Below, piece by piece: positions 1-9,486 of a stretch of DNA of 44,331 nucleotides (positions within the stretch are counted from its first letter, which is position 1; the number at the start of each line of letters is the position of its first letter). This DNA comes from Chryseobacterium sp. S0630 (GTDB taxonomy: Bacteria; Bacteroidota; Bacteroidia; Flavobacteriales; Weeksellaceae), in assembly GCF_024158915.1 (NCBI RefSeq), contig NZ_JAMZGF010000045.1:1-44331 (forward strand), in the 5' to 3' direction. Below the pieces are notes generated by a model. The model searched no databases. It had not been told where the DNA came from and saw nothing but the letters and a program-made list of their open reading frames with translations. The translations under genes and the position numbers were made by a program.

Positions 1-45
1 CAAAAAAATCATCCTAAAAAAATAATATGGGTAGTTTATAAACAA

Positions 46-74
46 AAACCGCCTCAAGGAAAATGAGACGGCTT
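46..74 (-). terminator. Secondary hairpin downstream of the five-gene locus
   Basis: AAACCGCCTC (46-55) pairs with GAGACGGCTT (65-74), allowing two G-U wobbles in minus-strand RNA. The stem is followed in the leftward direction by a T-rich tract. It lies just past the stronger terminator at 82-111, so it may be a backup terminator for the same transcript or may belong to a gene left of the window. Confidence 0.5.
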
Positions 75-81
75 CAAGAAT

Positions 82-111
82 AAAAAAACAGACATCCCTT
101 AGAATGCCTGT
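82..111 (-). terminator. Rho-independent terminator of the A2M/plug gene
   Basis: ACAGACAT (88-95) pairs with ATGCCTGT (104-111). Read on the minus strand the stem is followed by seven T residues (A-run 82-88 on the plus strand). It starts about 20 bases past the stop codon of the A2M-like gene and marks the end of the leftward transcription unit. Confidence 0.7.
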
Positions 112-131
112 TAGAGGTATAAAATTTAAAA

Positions 132-3100
132 TTAAGGTTCTGTTTTTGTAGTTATTCCCTGGTTCCAATACTTGGCTTCCGGCATATAATAGAGATAAAC
201 ATTACTTGATTTCCCTGTATATGTTCCGGCAAACTCTACTTTAAGGTCAAGATTAACGGTTTTTGTTTCCTCAGCATCAAAATGTTCCCAGTATAAAACC
301 AGATAGTTATCAAAAATCTCGTAGTAAGAAACCAGTTTTTTCTCAATCATATCTTTCAGTAATGCATTTTGCAGAGTCAATCCGGCTGGTATACCAATTT
401 TTGCTATGGTCATTGGCAGCTCACCGTTTATTTTGTTTTTTACAATAATGGTCATTCTCTTAGTCTCCCCTACTTTAGATATTCCGGATTTTAATTTAGT
501 CTCCATGGTAACAGGAATGTCTTTGCTTTCCGGAGCCTGTAGTGTATAATATTGATATTCCAGCTTATAAGGGAGTCCATTTTTATTTGGATAATGAATA
601 TTAATAGTATTTTCTCCGGCTTTAAATGCTGATGAAGCACTTATCATAGGTGAGGCTTTTGCATCATTAATCCTGATATCAGGTTTTTCAGTTCCATATA
701 ATTTTCCATTCTTAGAGAAAAAATCTGATAATGCCTTTATTGCCAGTGTTGTGGCCTGTGTAGAACCGAAACCGTAATATCCATTGAGACCAATAAGCTG
801 ATCAGCTGCTTCAGCAATTTTCAACTCATTGAGTTTCTCATCTTTCTGAAGTGCCATTATATATAACGAAAGTGTTTCAGCATCTGCAGACATTCCCCAT
901 GAGCCTGTAAAAGTGATTTTAGATTTTATATTCTTCGTTTCATATTGCTGGTCCAGCATCTGCATCAGGTCATCATATTCCTTTTGTTTTCCTAAGTGAG
1001 CCGCAGCATTGGCAAGCAAAGCCAGCTGATAAGAATCTTTTGTAGCTAAAGCTCTTTTGAGCGTTACCTGAAAGGAGTCTTCAATTTCATTTTTAAACCC
1101 AAGTTTAGACAGAGCATATACAACATACATATTTCTAGACCAGGAAAATTCAGAAAACTCTTTTTTTGACTCATAGGGCTTTCTTACTTCAAATAATCCG
1201 TTGGCATTCTTTTTCGACAAAATAAATGAAGAAAGTCCCTGGATGAGCTTAGCATCCGGATTCACGTACTTCTTTAATTCCGTAAATTCCAATAACGCAA
1301 ATGCTGAAAGAGCGACATCTGATTCTGCGGAACTGAAATATCCGAAACCTCCGTCTTTATTTTTATAACTCAGCAGCTTCTGGAATCCTTTTTTCAGGCT
1401 TTTTACCACCTGATGTTCAGTCGCCGTGTCTATTTTTTTATTTGATTTTAAATAATCAAGAATAAAAATGTTAGGATATACTGTTGATGAAAGCTGTTCA
1501 AAACATCCATGAGGCTCTTTTTTAAGTTGCTCTATGTCTCCAAACATCTTCAGCGCTGTACTTTCAAACACATAATAGGATGAATACAGGCTTCCATTGA
1601 TATACTCCGGAATATTGATTTTGAGATCTTCTGTTTTGTTATTGATCATGGAAAACTGATGGAGGAATCCTTTTTCTTCTACTTTAAACGGAAGAATCAT
1701 GGTTTCCCTGAAATCTCCGGACCTCACGGAAAACTGAATATCAGAATTCACAATCTCGTCTGTCTGTATTTTCACAAATAATCTTCCTGATTCTAATGGC
1801 TTCAGAGTGATAAGACTGTCAGAACTGATGAGTTTTACATGGTTCGGAACAATCATATCCATGGTCATTTTGCGCGTTTCAGAAGAATTATTTTTAATCA
1901 CCACAGGAATTGTCATCTGATCTGTTCTCGTCAGGTATTGTGGAATTTTGGCATCTATTGAAATCAAACTCTGGGCAGCATACGTCGTTTCATCTCTTCC
2001 TAAAAGTCCCGATGCAGCAATTCCTTCTGTCATAATTCTGAAAGTGGAATTGGCATCAGAATTATAAAACTCCACTTTTGCCTTCCCATTTTTATCCGTT
2101 TCTACTACCGGATTCCAGTAAAGCGCTTCTCTGTAATCAAAACGGTAAGAGGTATTGGTTGTTTTATATTCAGGATAAACAAATTCTCTTGCTCCGTCAT
2201 ATGAAATAAGCTTTCCATAAGGCAAGGCTTGTATGGCGAGATAAGATTTAGGGGTAATATCAAAACTTATTTCTGATTTTCTGTTTTTGGATGAGTTGAC
2301 GATCACTACTCCATTCACAGCTCTGCTTCCATAAATAGCAATAGCAGCAGCATCTTTCAAAACGGTAATACTGCTGATATCATTTGGATTGATCGTAGTA
2401 TTAAAGTTTTCGATAGGAATACCATCTACAATGAATAGAGGGTTCTTATTGGTCATGGATGCCGTTCCTCTAATATTAATCTGTTCTCCTGCTCCTGGTT
2501 GTCCGGTGTTTGTTACCACTACTCCGGCAACTTTTCCACTCAACAGAGAAGTTACACTGGCATTCTGCATTTCCATAGAAGATGCTACTGTTGTAGAAGC
2601 AACCGCTAATTGGTCTTTCTTTACACTGTACCCCAGCACAACTACTTCTTCAATACTCTTATTTCTACTGATCGTATCAGTTTTTGACCTTCCACGGTTA
2701 TTTACGTGATTGGTATTGTTTTTATTTTCTTTTTTTACTTCTTCTTTTCTCTCAGATTCCTTTACAATTTCTTCTACGTCTATGTTGGTAAGTTTCTGTT
2801 TTACCAAAGGATTAATATCCAGATTATAAGACAGAATCCTTATTTTCAACTGATGTTTAGGTTGAAAAGACTTTGCAATAATTTTATAAGAATTATTTGC
2901 ATTTAAATCCGAAAAATAAAACTTCCCATTTTCTGCAACGGTCTGCTTGAGAATTTTTTTATTATCTGTATCCAAAAGAAAAACATCTGCTTTCACCGGC
3001 TTTTTGTTTTCATCTTCTACCACGCCATAGATTGTGTTTTTCTTTTCAGGAAGGTATTTGTATTTACTGGTCTTCAGAATTTCCGGAATAGGTTCAAAAT

Positions 3101-4652
3101 ATCGGTAACCGTTTGTCAGCATAACAAGATCTAAGCTTTTATCTGCTTTTTCTTCTTTTTTATCAAAATAAAACTGAGGTTTTTCAATTTTCCCTTTGAG
3201 CTCAGAGTCCATCAAAAGCCAGGAAATAATATGATTCTGCTTATCATCAGCATACGTCCATAGCTTATCATCTACCACACTTATTCCAAGATTGGCAGGA
3301 ACAGGTTTATTATTTTCATCTGTAGTTTCAATATTCAGCATTACTTTTTCTCTCGGCAGATAATGTTGCTTTACAGGAGTAACTTTTATATTCAGCTGGT
3401 TTACTTTATTGGTAAAAACAATCCGTTCTGCAAGCGGCATATTGTTTTCCAGAACAGTGAACCTGCAGATTCCTGTGGGGAAATCCTTTTCTGCAATTTC
3501 CAAAGAATTCATACCTTTTTTCATCGAAATGATTTTCCTGTAAATGTCTTTTCCGCGGAAACTTCCCAGCAGCGTAATTGTTTTTTCCTGGGTAGAAACG
3601 ATGGTAAAATTCAGGTTTTTATTTTCATTCTGAATATTCAAAACCAGTCCATCATTTTTTGCTACAGGGAGATTAAATGTCTGGGTAATATTCTCCGGCT
3701 TTACAACTTTTGCATAATAAAATTCTCCTATTTTAGGGGTAAACCGGAAGCTTCCCATTCCGAAATTGTAGGCTGAAATTTCTTTTATTTTTTCCTGATT
3801 CTGATTGTAAACTGCCAGAACAGCATCTACAGGCTTTTCAAACTCATCCAGAATTTTAAAGGCGATATTCTGTTCTATTCCATTGATAAAAGTTCCGCCT
3901 TCCGGTAAGAATTTCACATCCAGATTATTCAGAACAATAGGAATATTTCTGGAAATGGATTCTGTAAATCCGTCAAAATTCACTTTGATATTCAAAAGAG
4001 CATCAGAGGATTTCAAGATCTCAGGAAGCTTAAAGGTCAATAATTTTTTGCCTTCTTTATCGGTAATGAGTTTACCTTCTGAAACGGTTTCTCCGTTATG
4101 CATTACAGTGTAATCGGCTTCATAAAAAGGAATCGGAAGATTACTAAGACTTCTCATTGAAAAATCGGCACTTACCTCATCTCCCGGGCCATATCCTTTT
4201 TTAGGAAAATCAAGCTTCATTAAAATCCTTGGTGATACTATTTTCTGGAGGGTAATTTCTTTCTCAAACGCATTTTTACCTTCTTCATTCTGCATCCAGT
4301 TGGTAAAAGCTCTGATTTTATAGATGCCACCTTTCATATCTTCGGCAAAATAGAAGTCTCCCCGGGCGTATCCATTGGTAATTTCGTATTTTAATTTTCT
4401 CACAACACTTCCTGCAGGATCTGTTATTTCAAAATTTACGACTCTGCTTTCTTCGACCGGTAAATTATTGTTTCCTTTTACAACATATATTTTAAAATAC
4501 ATTTGCTCCCCAGGTTTATAAAAAACATGATTGGTCTGAATGTAGGTCTTTTCTTTTTCAAAGTCCTGAAATGATTGCTGCCCCTTCACAGAAAAGCCTG
4601 AAAACAATAAGCACAGCAGGGTGATATAGGTGGATATAAACTTGAGATTCAT
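132..4652 (-). CDS. Alpha-2-macroglobulin-like protein with internal TonB-plug domain
   Basis: A 1506-residue exported protein; residues 1-25 are a Sec signal peptide. An MG2-like segment lies at about 35-140, followed by further beta-sandwich repeats and a short carboxypeptidase-regulatory-like segment near 540-600. Residues about 666-790 form a TonB-dependent-receptor plug, starting SIEEVVVLGYS and containing NIRGTASM, LFIVDGIPI and IYGSRAVNGVVIV. The A2M bait/complement-type region follows (about 841-1000). At 1050-1053 is CFEQ, which fits the CxEQ thioester motif, at the start of an alpha-toroid-like region (about 1045-1290). Known family: bacterial A2M proteins covalently trap proteases in the periplasm or at the surface. 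The plug insertion is unusual. The gene starts 3 bases after the stop of the plugless barrel gene, so the two are almost certainly co-transcribed and may act together. No TonB box or beta-barrel is visible, so this is not itself a transporter. The function is inferred. Confidence 0.85.
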   Translation of the reverse strand: MNLKFISTYITLLCLLFSGFSVKGQQSFQDFEKEKTYIQTNHVFYKPGEQMYFKIYVVKGNNNLPVEESRVVNFEITDPAGSVVRKLKYEITNGYARGDFYFAEDMKGGIYKIRAFTNWMQNEEGKNAFEKEITLQKIVSPRILMKLDFPKKGYGPGDEVSADFSMRSLSNLPIPFYEADYTVMHNGETVSEGKLITDKEGKKLLTFKLPEILKSSDALLNIKVNFDGFTESISRNIPIVLNNLDVKFLPEGGTFINGIEQNIAFKILDEFEKPVDAVLAVYNQNQEKIKEISAYNFGMGSFRFTPKIGEFYYAKVVKPENITQTFNLPVAKNDGLVLNIQNENKNLNFTIVSTQEKTITLLGSFRGKDIYRKIISMKKGMNSLEIAEKDFPTGICRFTVLENNMPLAERIVFTNKVNQLNIKVTPVKQHYLPREKVMLNIETTDENNKPVPANLGISVVDDKLWTYADDKQNHIISWLLMDSELKGKIEKPQFYFDKKEEKADKSLDLVMLTNGYRYFEPIPEILKTSKYKYLPEKKNTIYGVVEDENKKPVKADVFLLDTDNKKILKQTVAENGKFYFSDLNANNSYKIIAKSFQPKHQLKIRILSYNLDINPLVKQKLTNIDVEEIVKESERKEEVKKENKNNTNHVNNRGRSKTDTISRNKSIEEVVVLGYSVKKDQLAVASTTVASSMEMQNASVTSLLSGKVAGVVVTNTGQPGAGEQINIRGTASMTNKNPLFIVDGIPIENFNTTINPNDISSITVLKDAAAIAIYGSRAVNGVVIVNSSKNRKSEISFDITPKSYLAIQALPYGKLISYDGAREFVYPEYKTTNTSYRFDYREALYWNPVVETDKNGKAKVEFYNSDANSTFRIMTEGIAASGLLGRDETTYAAQSLISIDAKIPQYLTRTDQMTIPVVIKNNSSETRKMTMDMIVPNHVKLISSDSLITLKPLESGRLFVKIQTDEIVNSDIQFSVRSGDFRETMILPFKVEEKGFLHQFSMINNKTEDLKINIPEYINGSLYSSYYVFESTALKMFGDIEQLKKEPHGCFEQLSSTVYPNIFILDYLKSNKKIDTATEHQVVKSLKKGFQKLLSYKNKDGGFGYFSSAESDVALSAFALLEFTELKKYVNPDAKLIQGLSSFILSKKNANGLFEVRKPYESKKEFSEFSWSRNMYVVYALSKLGFKNEIEDSFQVTLKRALATKDSYQLALLANAAAHLGKQKEYDDLMQMLDQQYETKNIKSKITFTGSWGMSADAETLSLYIMALQKDEKLNELKIAEAADQLIGLNGYYGFGSTQATTLAIKALSDFFSKNGKLYGTEKPDIRINDAKASPMISASSAFKAGENTINIHYPNKNGLPYKLEYQYYTLQAPESKDIPVTMETKLKSGISKVGETKRMTIIVKNKINGELPMTIAKIGIPAGLTLQNALLKDMIEKKLVSYYEIFDNYLVLYWEHFDAEETKTVNLDLKVEFAGTYTGKSSNVYLYYMPEAKYWNQGITTKTEP

Positions 4653-4655
4653 GAG

Positions 4656-7424
4656 TTAAAATTTAAGTGAAACAATACAGCCAAATGTTTTAAAGGAGGG
4701 CAGGTTAAAGAAATCCAGTCCTCTTCCATTACTCATATCATAAAAATTCTGGTTGGGATCTGCCCCATTATTAGCCTGCCAGAGCATGATATTGTTTACA
4801 TAAAAAGTCAGTTTAAGATTTTGTTTCCTGTTGTTAATCGGGAAATCTGAGGAAAGTGATATATTGTTGATTCTTATATAATCTGCTTTTTGAACATAAT
4901 TTTCAGCCACGCCTAAGTAGCCGTACCTCGACCATCTGTTCTCCAGAACATTTTGGTTGGGATCATAGAAATCAACAGGAATCTGATTGACAGTTCCATT
5001 GGCCTGTACGCCTTCGAAAATATAATTTTTGATATTCCTTTCTTCTCCTGAGGCATAAGAACGACCGTAGTAATTGAGAACAGCCTGCGTTCCGTTCCAA
5101 AGATGGCCTCCTTTTTTCCATTCCCAATTAATATCTAAAGACCAGTTTTTATAGGCAAAACTGTGGTTGAATTTCATCACAAAATCCGGTGTAGGATCTG
5201 CAATAATTTTCATTCCGTCTGCTTTTTTAGGAAACCCAAACTCATCAATGATCAGTTGTCCGGCTGCATTTCTTTCAAAGTAACTTCCCATCACAGCACC
5301 CAAAACCTGTCCTTCCGAAAGGGTTTTATAAATATCTTTAAATCCCGAAACGGCAAGGTTCTGATATCCGGGAACAATGCGGTCAACAATATCTTTGTAT
5401 TTAAAGAATGAGACTTTATTGGTGATATAAAAATTATATCCAAGCTGCAACTTCTCGTAAGCAAAATTGAATTCATATCCGCTGTACGTATGATCTGCTA
5501 CATTCTTTAACCTCAGCTGATTGTTTTCAAAGACAGGAAATATATCGTCAGTATTCTTTTTATTAAAATATTCTCCATCTACATTTATTTTATACCCAAG
5601 ATTCAGCCTAGCTCCAATTTTCCATTCTTTGGTATTGATATTGGATAAACCTCTGAAGCTTTCCACTTCCTGTATCGGAAAGTATTGATTGTAATTTTCT
5701 GCATTCAGCAAAGTAGTAGAATACGAAGCATAGGATCTTGTAATTTCCGGCTCGGAGCTTAATTGTGTGTAGCTTCCTAATAATTTAAAATTGTAATTAT
5801 ACCAATTGAAGATCCCATTGAACGTCAAATAAAAGTTAGCCTTTGGAAGCCAATAATTATTTTTAAGTGAAGTATTGGAGATATAAAATGAATTTCCAAG
5901 ATTAAAACCTGCTTCAAAATCATAATCGCGGATGTTCATATTATAATTAAAAATATGATCCTGTGAAGTTCTCTGATAGAGATATTTTTGATGGGTCAGG
6001 CTGTTATAAATGTCAGATTTTTTATCATTTAAAATAAAATTCAGACTGAAAGTATTTCTAAAGTCATAATTTCCCAATGAATAAGAGCCCTGTATATTGG
6101 AATGATAGGAGCTGTTGTTTTGGGTCCTTTCATTCGATACTCCGCTGATAAAACCATAAGTAGTGGGTTTATATTGATCCTGATTCCAGATAGTAATACT
6201 TTCATAGGACTGAGTAATATTCAGTTTAAATTGATCCCAGTCTTTTGCTACTTTCAGACTAAACTGTCTGTCCCGATTCTTATAGCGGTATTTGCTATCC
6301 TGCTCCAAAAGGAATGAAGGATTGTCTGCATATTTGCTGTAGCTTCTCTGCGAGCCATTATTCAGGAAAATATTTTGTTCATTTGAAAAAGAAACCGGTG
6401 TTAACAACGAGTTTTGGTAAGCTCTGTTGAACAGTCCTATTCTATTGGTATTGGTTGCTTTATCTTCTTCGTAATTAAAAGCAAGATTAATGTAATATTT
6501 ACCCAAATCTGCATTCAGCTTTGCTTTAAGGGTATTGGTAATATCAAACTGATCAATAAAATACATCTGATTCTTTTGCTGCCCCAGATTCAGTGAAAGA
6601 CGGATTTTTTCATTGTACCCCTGTTTTATAAAAGCATTTACATTCAACTGGTTATTGTAACCTACCGTTGTTCTAAAGAGGTTATTATCATATCTTTTTG
6701 CCCGCTGAAGTCCATCAATCCACGGAATCAGTTTTCCATTCTGATCGTACTCGTAAGGTAATCCATTAAATCCAAGGGTAGATAGATCTGGTCCAAAACT
6801 GAACATTTCATTCGTTTCAGGGCCTTTCCAAGCAAGATTTCCATTTTCAGATCTTCCCTGAACATACTTATTTTGAGTCCCCGGAACAGCATTCCTGCTT
6901 TTAATATCAAAAGATGTGGTAAAGCTTCCGTTAAAGAGTAATGTTGTCTCATTGATCCTTTTTAAAACATAAACACTATCATTCTTTTGCTTTAATTTTC
7001 TTATTTTATCAAAATATGAGTGAGATCTTTTACTTAGGAGGTTTTTAGTTTTTTCAATACTGAAATCATCTTTAACCTCCTTTGAAACAAGACTGTCATA
7101 GGCTTTACTGTAAATATTTTCTACACTTTTACTTCCTGTCTGACTTTCCAGAATCGCTTTTATTTCCCTGAGTTCATAGGTAGAAATAACATGGGTATTT
7201 TTCCCTTGATTCCACACAAGTGTATCATAAGGTTTAGCTGCAATAATCGCAAATCCTTCCTCATCAGTCAGTTCATAGATACCGCTGTTTTTATTATAAA
7301 CCTTTAAAAAGTTCTGTTCTTTATTTTTGGTAGTTAAAAATTTTCCGGAATAATATAATTGTGAGTTTTGCGCATGCAAAAAGGTAATGGTAAATGGCAA
7401 TAACAGCAAATAATTCTTTTTCAT
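4656..7424 (-). CDS. SusC/RagA-type outer-membrane barrel lacking the plug domain
   Basis: A 922-residue outer-membrane protein with a signal peptide ending near FLHAQ (residues 1-19). Residues about 25-92 resemble the regulatory-like (CarboxypepD_reg) segment of SusC proteins. Residues 93-160 are charged and probably helical. From about 160 the sequence follows the SusC barrel pattern (RNAVPGTQNKYVQG, then GPETNEMFSFGPDLSTL), with alternating aromatic strands and a terminal phenylalanine (IVSLKF), as expected for BAM-dependent insertion. The roughly 120-residue plug with its VVVxGYG, IRG and VDG motifs, normally between the regulatory segment and the barrel, is absent. A plug is present in the protein encoded 3 bases downstream and in another at 9487-11832. 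No SusD gene is present. Whether the barrel is permanently open or plugged in trans cannot be told from sequence. A terminator precedes the gene, so it may have its own promoter. Confidence 0.85.
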   Translation of the reverse strand: MKKNYLLLLPFTITFLHAQNSQLYYSGKFLTTKNKEQNFLKVYNKNSGIYELTDEEGFAIIAAKPYDTLVWNQGKNTHVISTYELREIKAILESQTGSKSVENIYSKAYDSLVSKEVKDDFSIEKTKNLLSKRSHSYFDKIRKLKQKNDSVYVLKRINETTLLFNGSFTTSFDIKSRNAVPGTQNKYVQGRSENGNLAWKGPETNEMFSFGPDLSTLGFNGLPYEYDQNGKLIPWIDGLQRAKRYDNNLFRTTVGYNNQLNVNAFIKQGYNEKIRLSLNLGQQKNQMYFIDQFDITNTLKAKLNADLGKYYINLAFNYEEDKATNTNRIGLFNRAYQNSLLTPVSFSNEQNIFLNNGSQRSYSKYADNPSFLLEQDSKYRYKNRDRQFSLKVAKDWDQFKLNITQSYESITIWNQDQYKPTTYGFISGVSNERTQNNSSYHSNIQGSYSLGNYDFRNTFSLNFILNDKKSDIYNSLTHQKYLYQRTSQDHIFNYNMNIRDYDFEAGFNLGNSFYISNTSLKNNYWLPKANFYLTFNGIFNWYNYNFKLLGSYTQLSSEPEITRSYASYSTTLLNAENYNQYFPIQEVESFRGLSNINTKEWKIGARLNLGYKINVDGEYFNKKNTDDIFPVFENNQLRLKNVADHTYSGYEFNFAYEKLQLGYNFYITNKVSFFKYKDIVDRIVPGYQNLAVSGFKDIYKTLSEGQVLGAVMGSYFERNAAGQLIIDEFGFPKKADGMKIIADPTPDFVMKFNHSFAYKNWSLDINWEWKKGGHLWNGTQAVLNYYGRSYASGEERNIKNYIFEGVQANGTVNQIPVDFYDPNQNVLENRWSRYGYLGVAENYVQKADYIRINNISLSSDFPINNRKQNLKLTFYVNNIMLWQANNGADPNQNFYDMSNGRGLDFFNLPSFKTFGCIVSLKF

Positions 7425-7450
7425 CGGTTATTAATATGCTTAAAAATATA

Positions 7451-7482
7451 AAAAAAGAAATTTCCTGGGAAATTTCTTTTTT
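7451..7482 (-). terminator. Perfect hairpin between the vWA lipoprotein and barrel genes
   Basis: AAAAAAGAAATTTC (7451-7464) and GAAATTTCTTTTTT (7469-7482) form a perfect 14-bp stem with a CTGG loop. A T-run is available in either direction. It lies 6 bases past the stop of the vWA lipoprotein gene and should reduce, or partly block, read-through into the barrel and A2M genes. Confidence 0.8.
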
Positions 7483-7488
7483 TATGAA

Positions 7489-9396
7489 TTACTTTTGAAT
7501 TGTTTTATAGCTCTCTATCAGCCTTATAAATTCTGACCGATAGCCTTCTTCATCCTTACTTTTTCCCTGTTTAGCAAGGTTTTCAATATCGGAAAGATCT
7601 TTTTTGGTAATCAGTTCTGAGTTTCTTAGTACCAAACCGAACCAGGCTACGGAAGAGGCAAATTGAAAATCCGAACTTACTGAAGATTTATCTTCTTTTT
7701 TAATCACTTTAGTTATCTCAATGCTTTTGTCTCCATCAGGTTTTTTGTACCTGAACTTTACCGTTGCCATTTCATCTCCAAAGTTCTTTGTTTCTGAAGT
7801 TTCAGAGTATTTCAATTTTGTTTCTTTTGGTATAAATTCAGAATCTACGTTGGCCGGGATAACTTCATATAATGCAGTTACTGTATGCCCGCTTCCTAGT
7901 TCTCCTGCATCAATCTTATCATTTACAAAGTCTTCATTTCTCAGTTTTCTGTTTTCATAACCGATCAGTCGGTATGATTTTACATATTTAGGATTAAATT
8001 CAATCTGGATTTTTACATCTTTGGCAATGGTATAAATATTTCCTGCAAATTCTCTTCCCAGGAATTTATTGGCTTCCTGCATATTATCAATATAGGCATA
8101 ATTTCCGTTTCCTTTGTCCGCCAGAATTTCCATGGTATTGTCTTTGTAATTTCCCATTCCATAGCCAAGGCAGGTAAGGAAAATCCCTGTTTTCCTTTTT
8201 TGCGTAATTAAAGTTTCAATATCTGAGGTAGAAGAAGCTCCCACATTAAAGTCACCGTCTGTTGCCAGAACAACCCTGTTATTTCCTCCTTTTATAAAGT
8301 TTTGCTTCGCTAGTTTATAGGCCAGTTCAATTCCTGCCCCTCCTGCTGTACTTCCTCCTGCCTCAAGCTTATCTAGTGCCTGAATTATTTTTTCTTTTTC
8401 ACCTGCTGATGTTGGGGGAAGTACCATTCCTGCACTACCCGCATATACTACAATCCCAACCTTATCCTTAGGTCTGAGCTGATTCAGTAAAACTTTAAGA
8501 GAAGACTTCAGCAATGGCAGTTTATTTTCCTGACTCATTGAACCTGAAACATCAATAAGAAAAACAATATTGGATGCAGGCAGACGATCCATCGGAATAT
8601 TTTTCCCCTGAAGTCCTATTTTGAGCAGTTTATGTTTAGGATTCCATGGAGATTCACTGTATTCTGTATTAATTGAAAAAGGATCGCCATTTGCGGGTTG
8701 AGGATAATTATACTTAAAATAATTAATCATTTCCTCTACTCTCACTGAATTTTTATCAACCTTAGATCCATAATTAATCATTCTTCTGACATTGGAATAA
8801 GAAGCATTGTCTACATCAATAGAGAAGGTAGAAACAGGTTGATTACGGGTTAATTCAAATGCATTTTCAACTAACGCTGCATATTCTTCATTGTTATAAT
8901 CAATATCCTGATCAGCTTTTATTGTAGCCTTTTCAACATCTTTTTTGTCACCTACCTGATGGTCATACACTCTTCTCGATTCATGAAATTTCCTTGAACT
9001 TACTACTTCCATTGCAGTAACTGATTTCGGTTTTGGGCAGCCATTATATTCCGGTAATCCCGGAACCGTAGGACAGGCATCATCTTTATCCAAAACACCA
9101 TCTCCATCTGTATCCGGCCATGGACAGCCATTATTTTCAGGAGGTCCTGCCACTGTAGGACATGCGTCATCTTTATCAATAACACCGTCTCCATCCGACT
9201 CTACCCACGGACAGCCTTCATTTTCTACCGGACCGGCAATATCAGGACACTTATCCAATTGATTAGGAATTCCATCCTGATCTTTATCTTTCCTGACACT
9301 GTAAGTCTTTGGTTCGTTGGCTGTTTCAGTATTTTTTTGAGTTTTACAGCTTGTCAATGCAACAAGCGCTAGCATGGTTATTACAATTTTTTTCAT
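7489..9396 (-). CDS. vWA-domain lipoprotein with thrombospondin type 3 repeats (YfbK-like)
   Basis: A 635-residue lipoprotein: the signal peptide ends in the lipobox LTSC with Cys17. Residues 38-122 hold three calcium-binding thrombospondin type 3 type repeats (DxDGxxDxxDxCP pattern, for example DGDGVIDKDDACP). A vWA N-terminal segment follows (about 170-260). The von Willebrand factor A domain (about 275-455) has the MIDAS motif DVSGSMS at 282-288, and the C-terminal region (about 460-630) resembles the YfbK C-terminal domain. Family members are cell-envelope proteins thought to bind partners through a metal ion; no substrate is established. The gene lies 90 bases after the anti-sigma-like vWA gene and ends at a strong hairpin. 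Lipid anchoring plus calcium-binding repeats suggests an envelope adhesion or scaffold role within this locus, which is inference. Confidence 0.88.
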   Translation of the reverse strand: MKKIVITMLALVALTSCKTQKNTETANEPKTYSVRKDKDQDGIPNQLDKCPDIAGPVENEGCPWVESDGDGVIDKDDACPTVAGPPENNGCPWPDTDGDGVLDKDDACPTVPGLPEYNGCPKPKSVTAMEVVSSRKFHESRRVYDHQVGDKKDVEKATIKADQDIDYNNEEYAALVENAFELTRNQPVSTFSIDVDNASYSNVRRMINYGSKVDKNSVRVEEMINYFKYNYPQPANGDPFSINTEYSESPWNPKHKLLKIGLQGKNIPMDRLPASNIVFLIDVSGSMSQENKLPLLKSSLKVLLNQLRPKDKVGIVVYAGSAGMVLPPTSAGEKEKIIQALDKLEAGGSTAGGAGIELAYKLAKQNFIKGGNNRVVLATDGDFNVGASSTSDIETLITQKRKTGIFLTCLGYGMGNYKDNTMEILADKGNGNYAYIDNMQEANKFLGREFAGNIYTIAKDVKIQIEFNPKYVKSYRLIGYENRKLRNEDFVNDKIDAGELGSGHTVTALYEVIPANVDSEFIPKETKLKYSETSETKNFGDEMATVKFRYKKPDGDKSIEITKVIKKEDKSSVSSDFQFASSVAWFGLVLRNSELITKKDLSDIENLAKQGKSKDEEGYRSEFIRLIESYKTIQK

Positions 9397-9486
9397 CTTT
9401 AAAAATTTCGACAGGAAATTATTAAAATAAATTCAATCCTGTTAATAATTGTTAAATAAAACTTATTCTTTAAATAAAAAAGAGAG

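Noticed and set aside
3363..3776. 137-codon plus-strand frame inside the A2M-like gene
   Set aside because: It is antisense to a clearly coding region and its translation has no recognisable features.
4656..7424. Barrel gene truncated by a deletion that lost the plug
   Set aside because: The frame is intact with a signal peptide and regulatory-like segment, and a plug occurs in two genes of the same locus, so the absence looks systematic rather than accidental.
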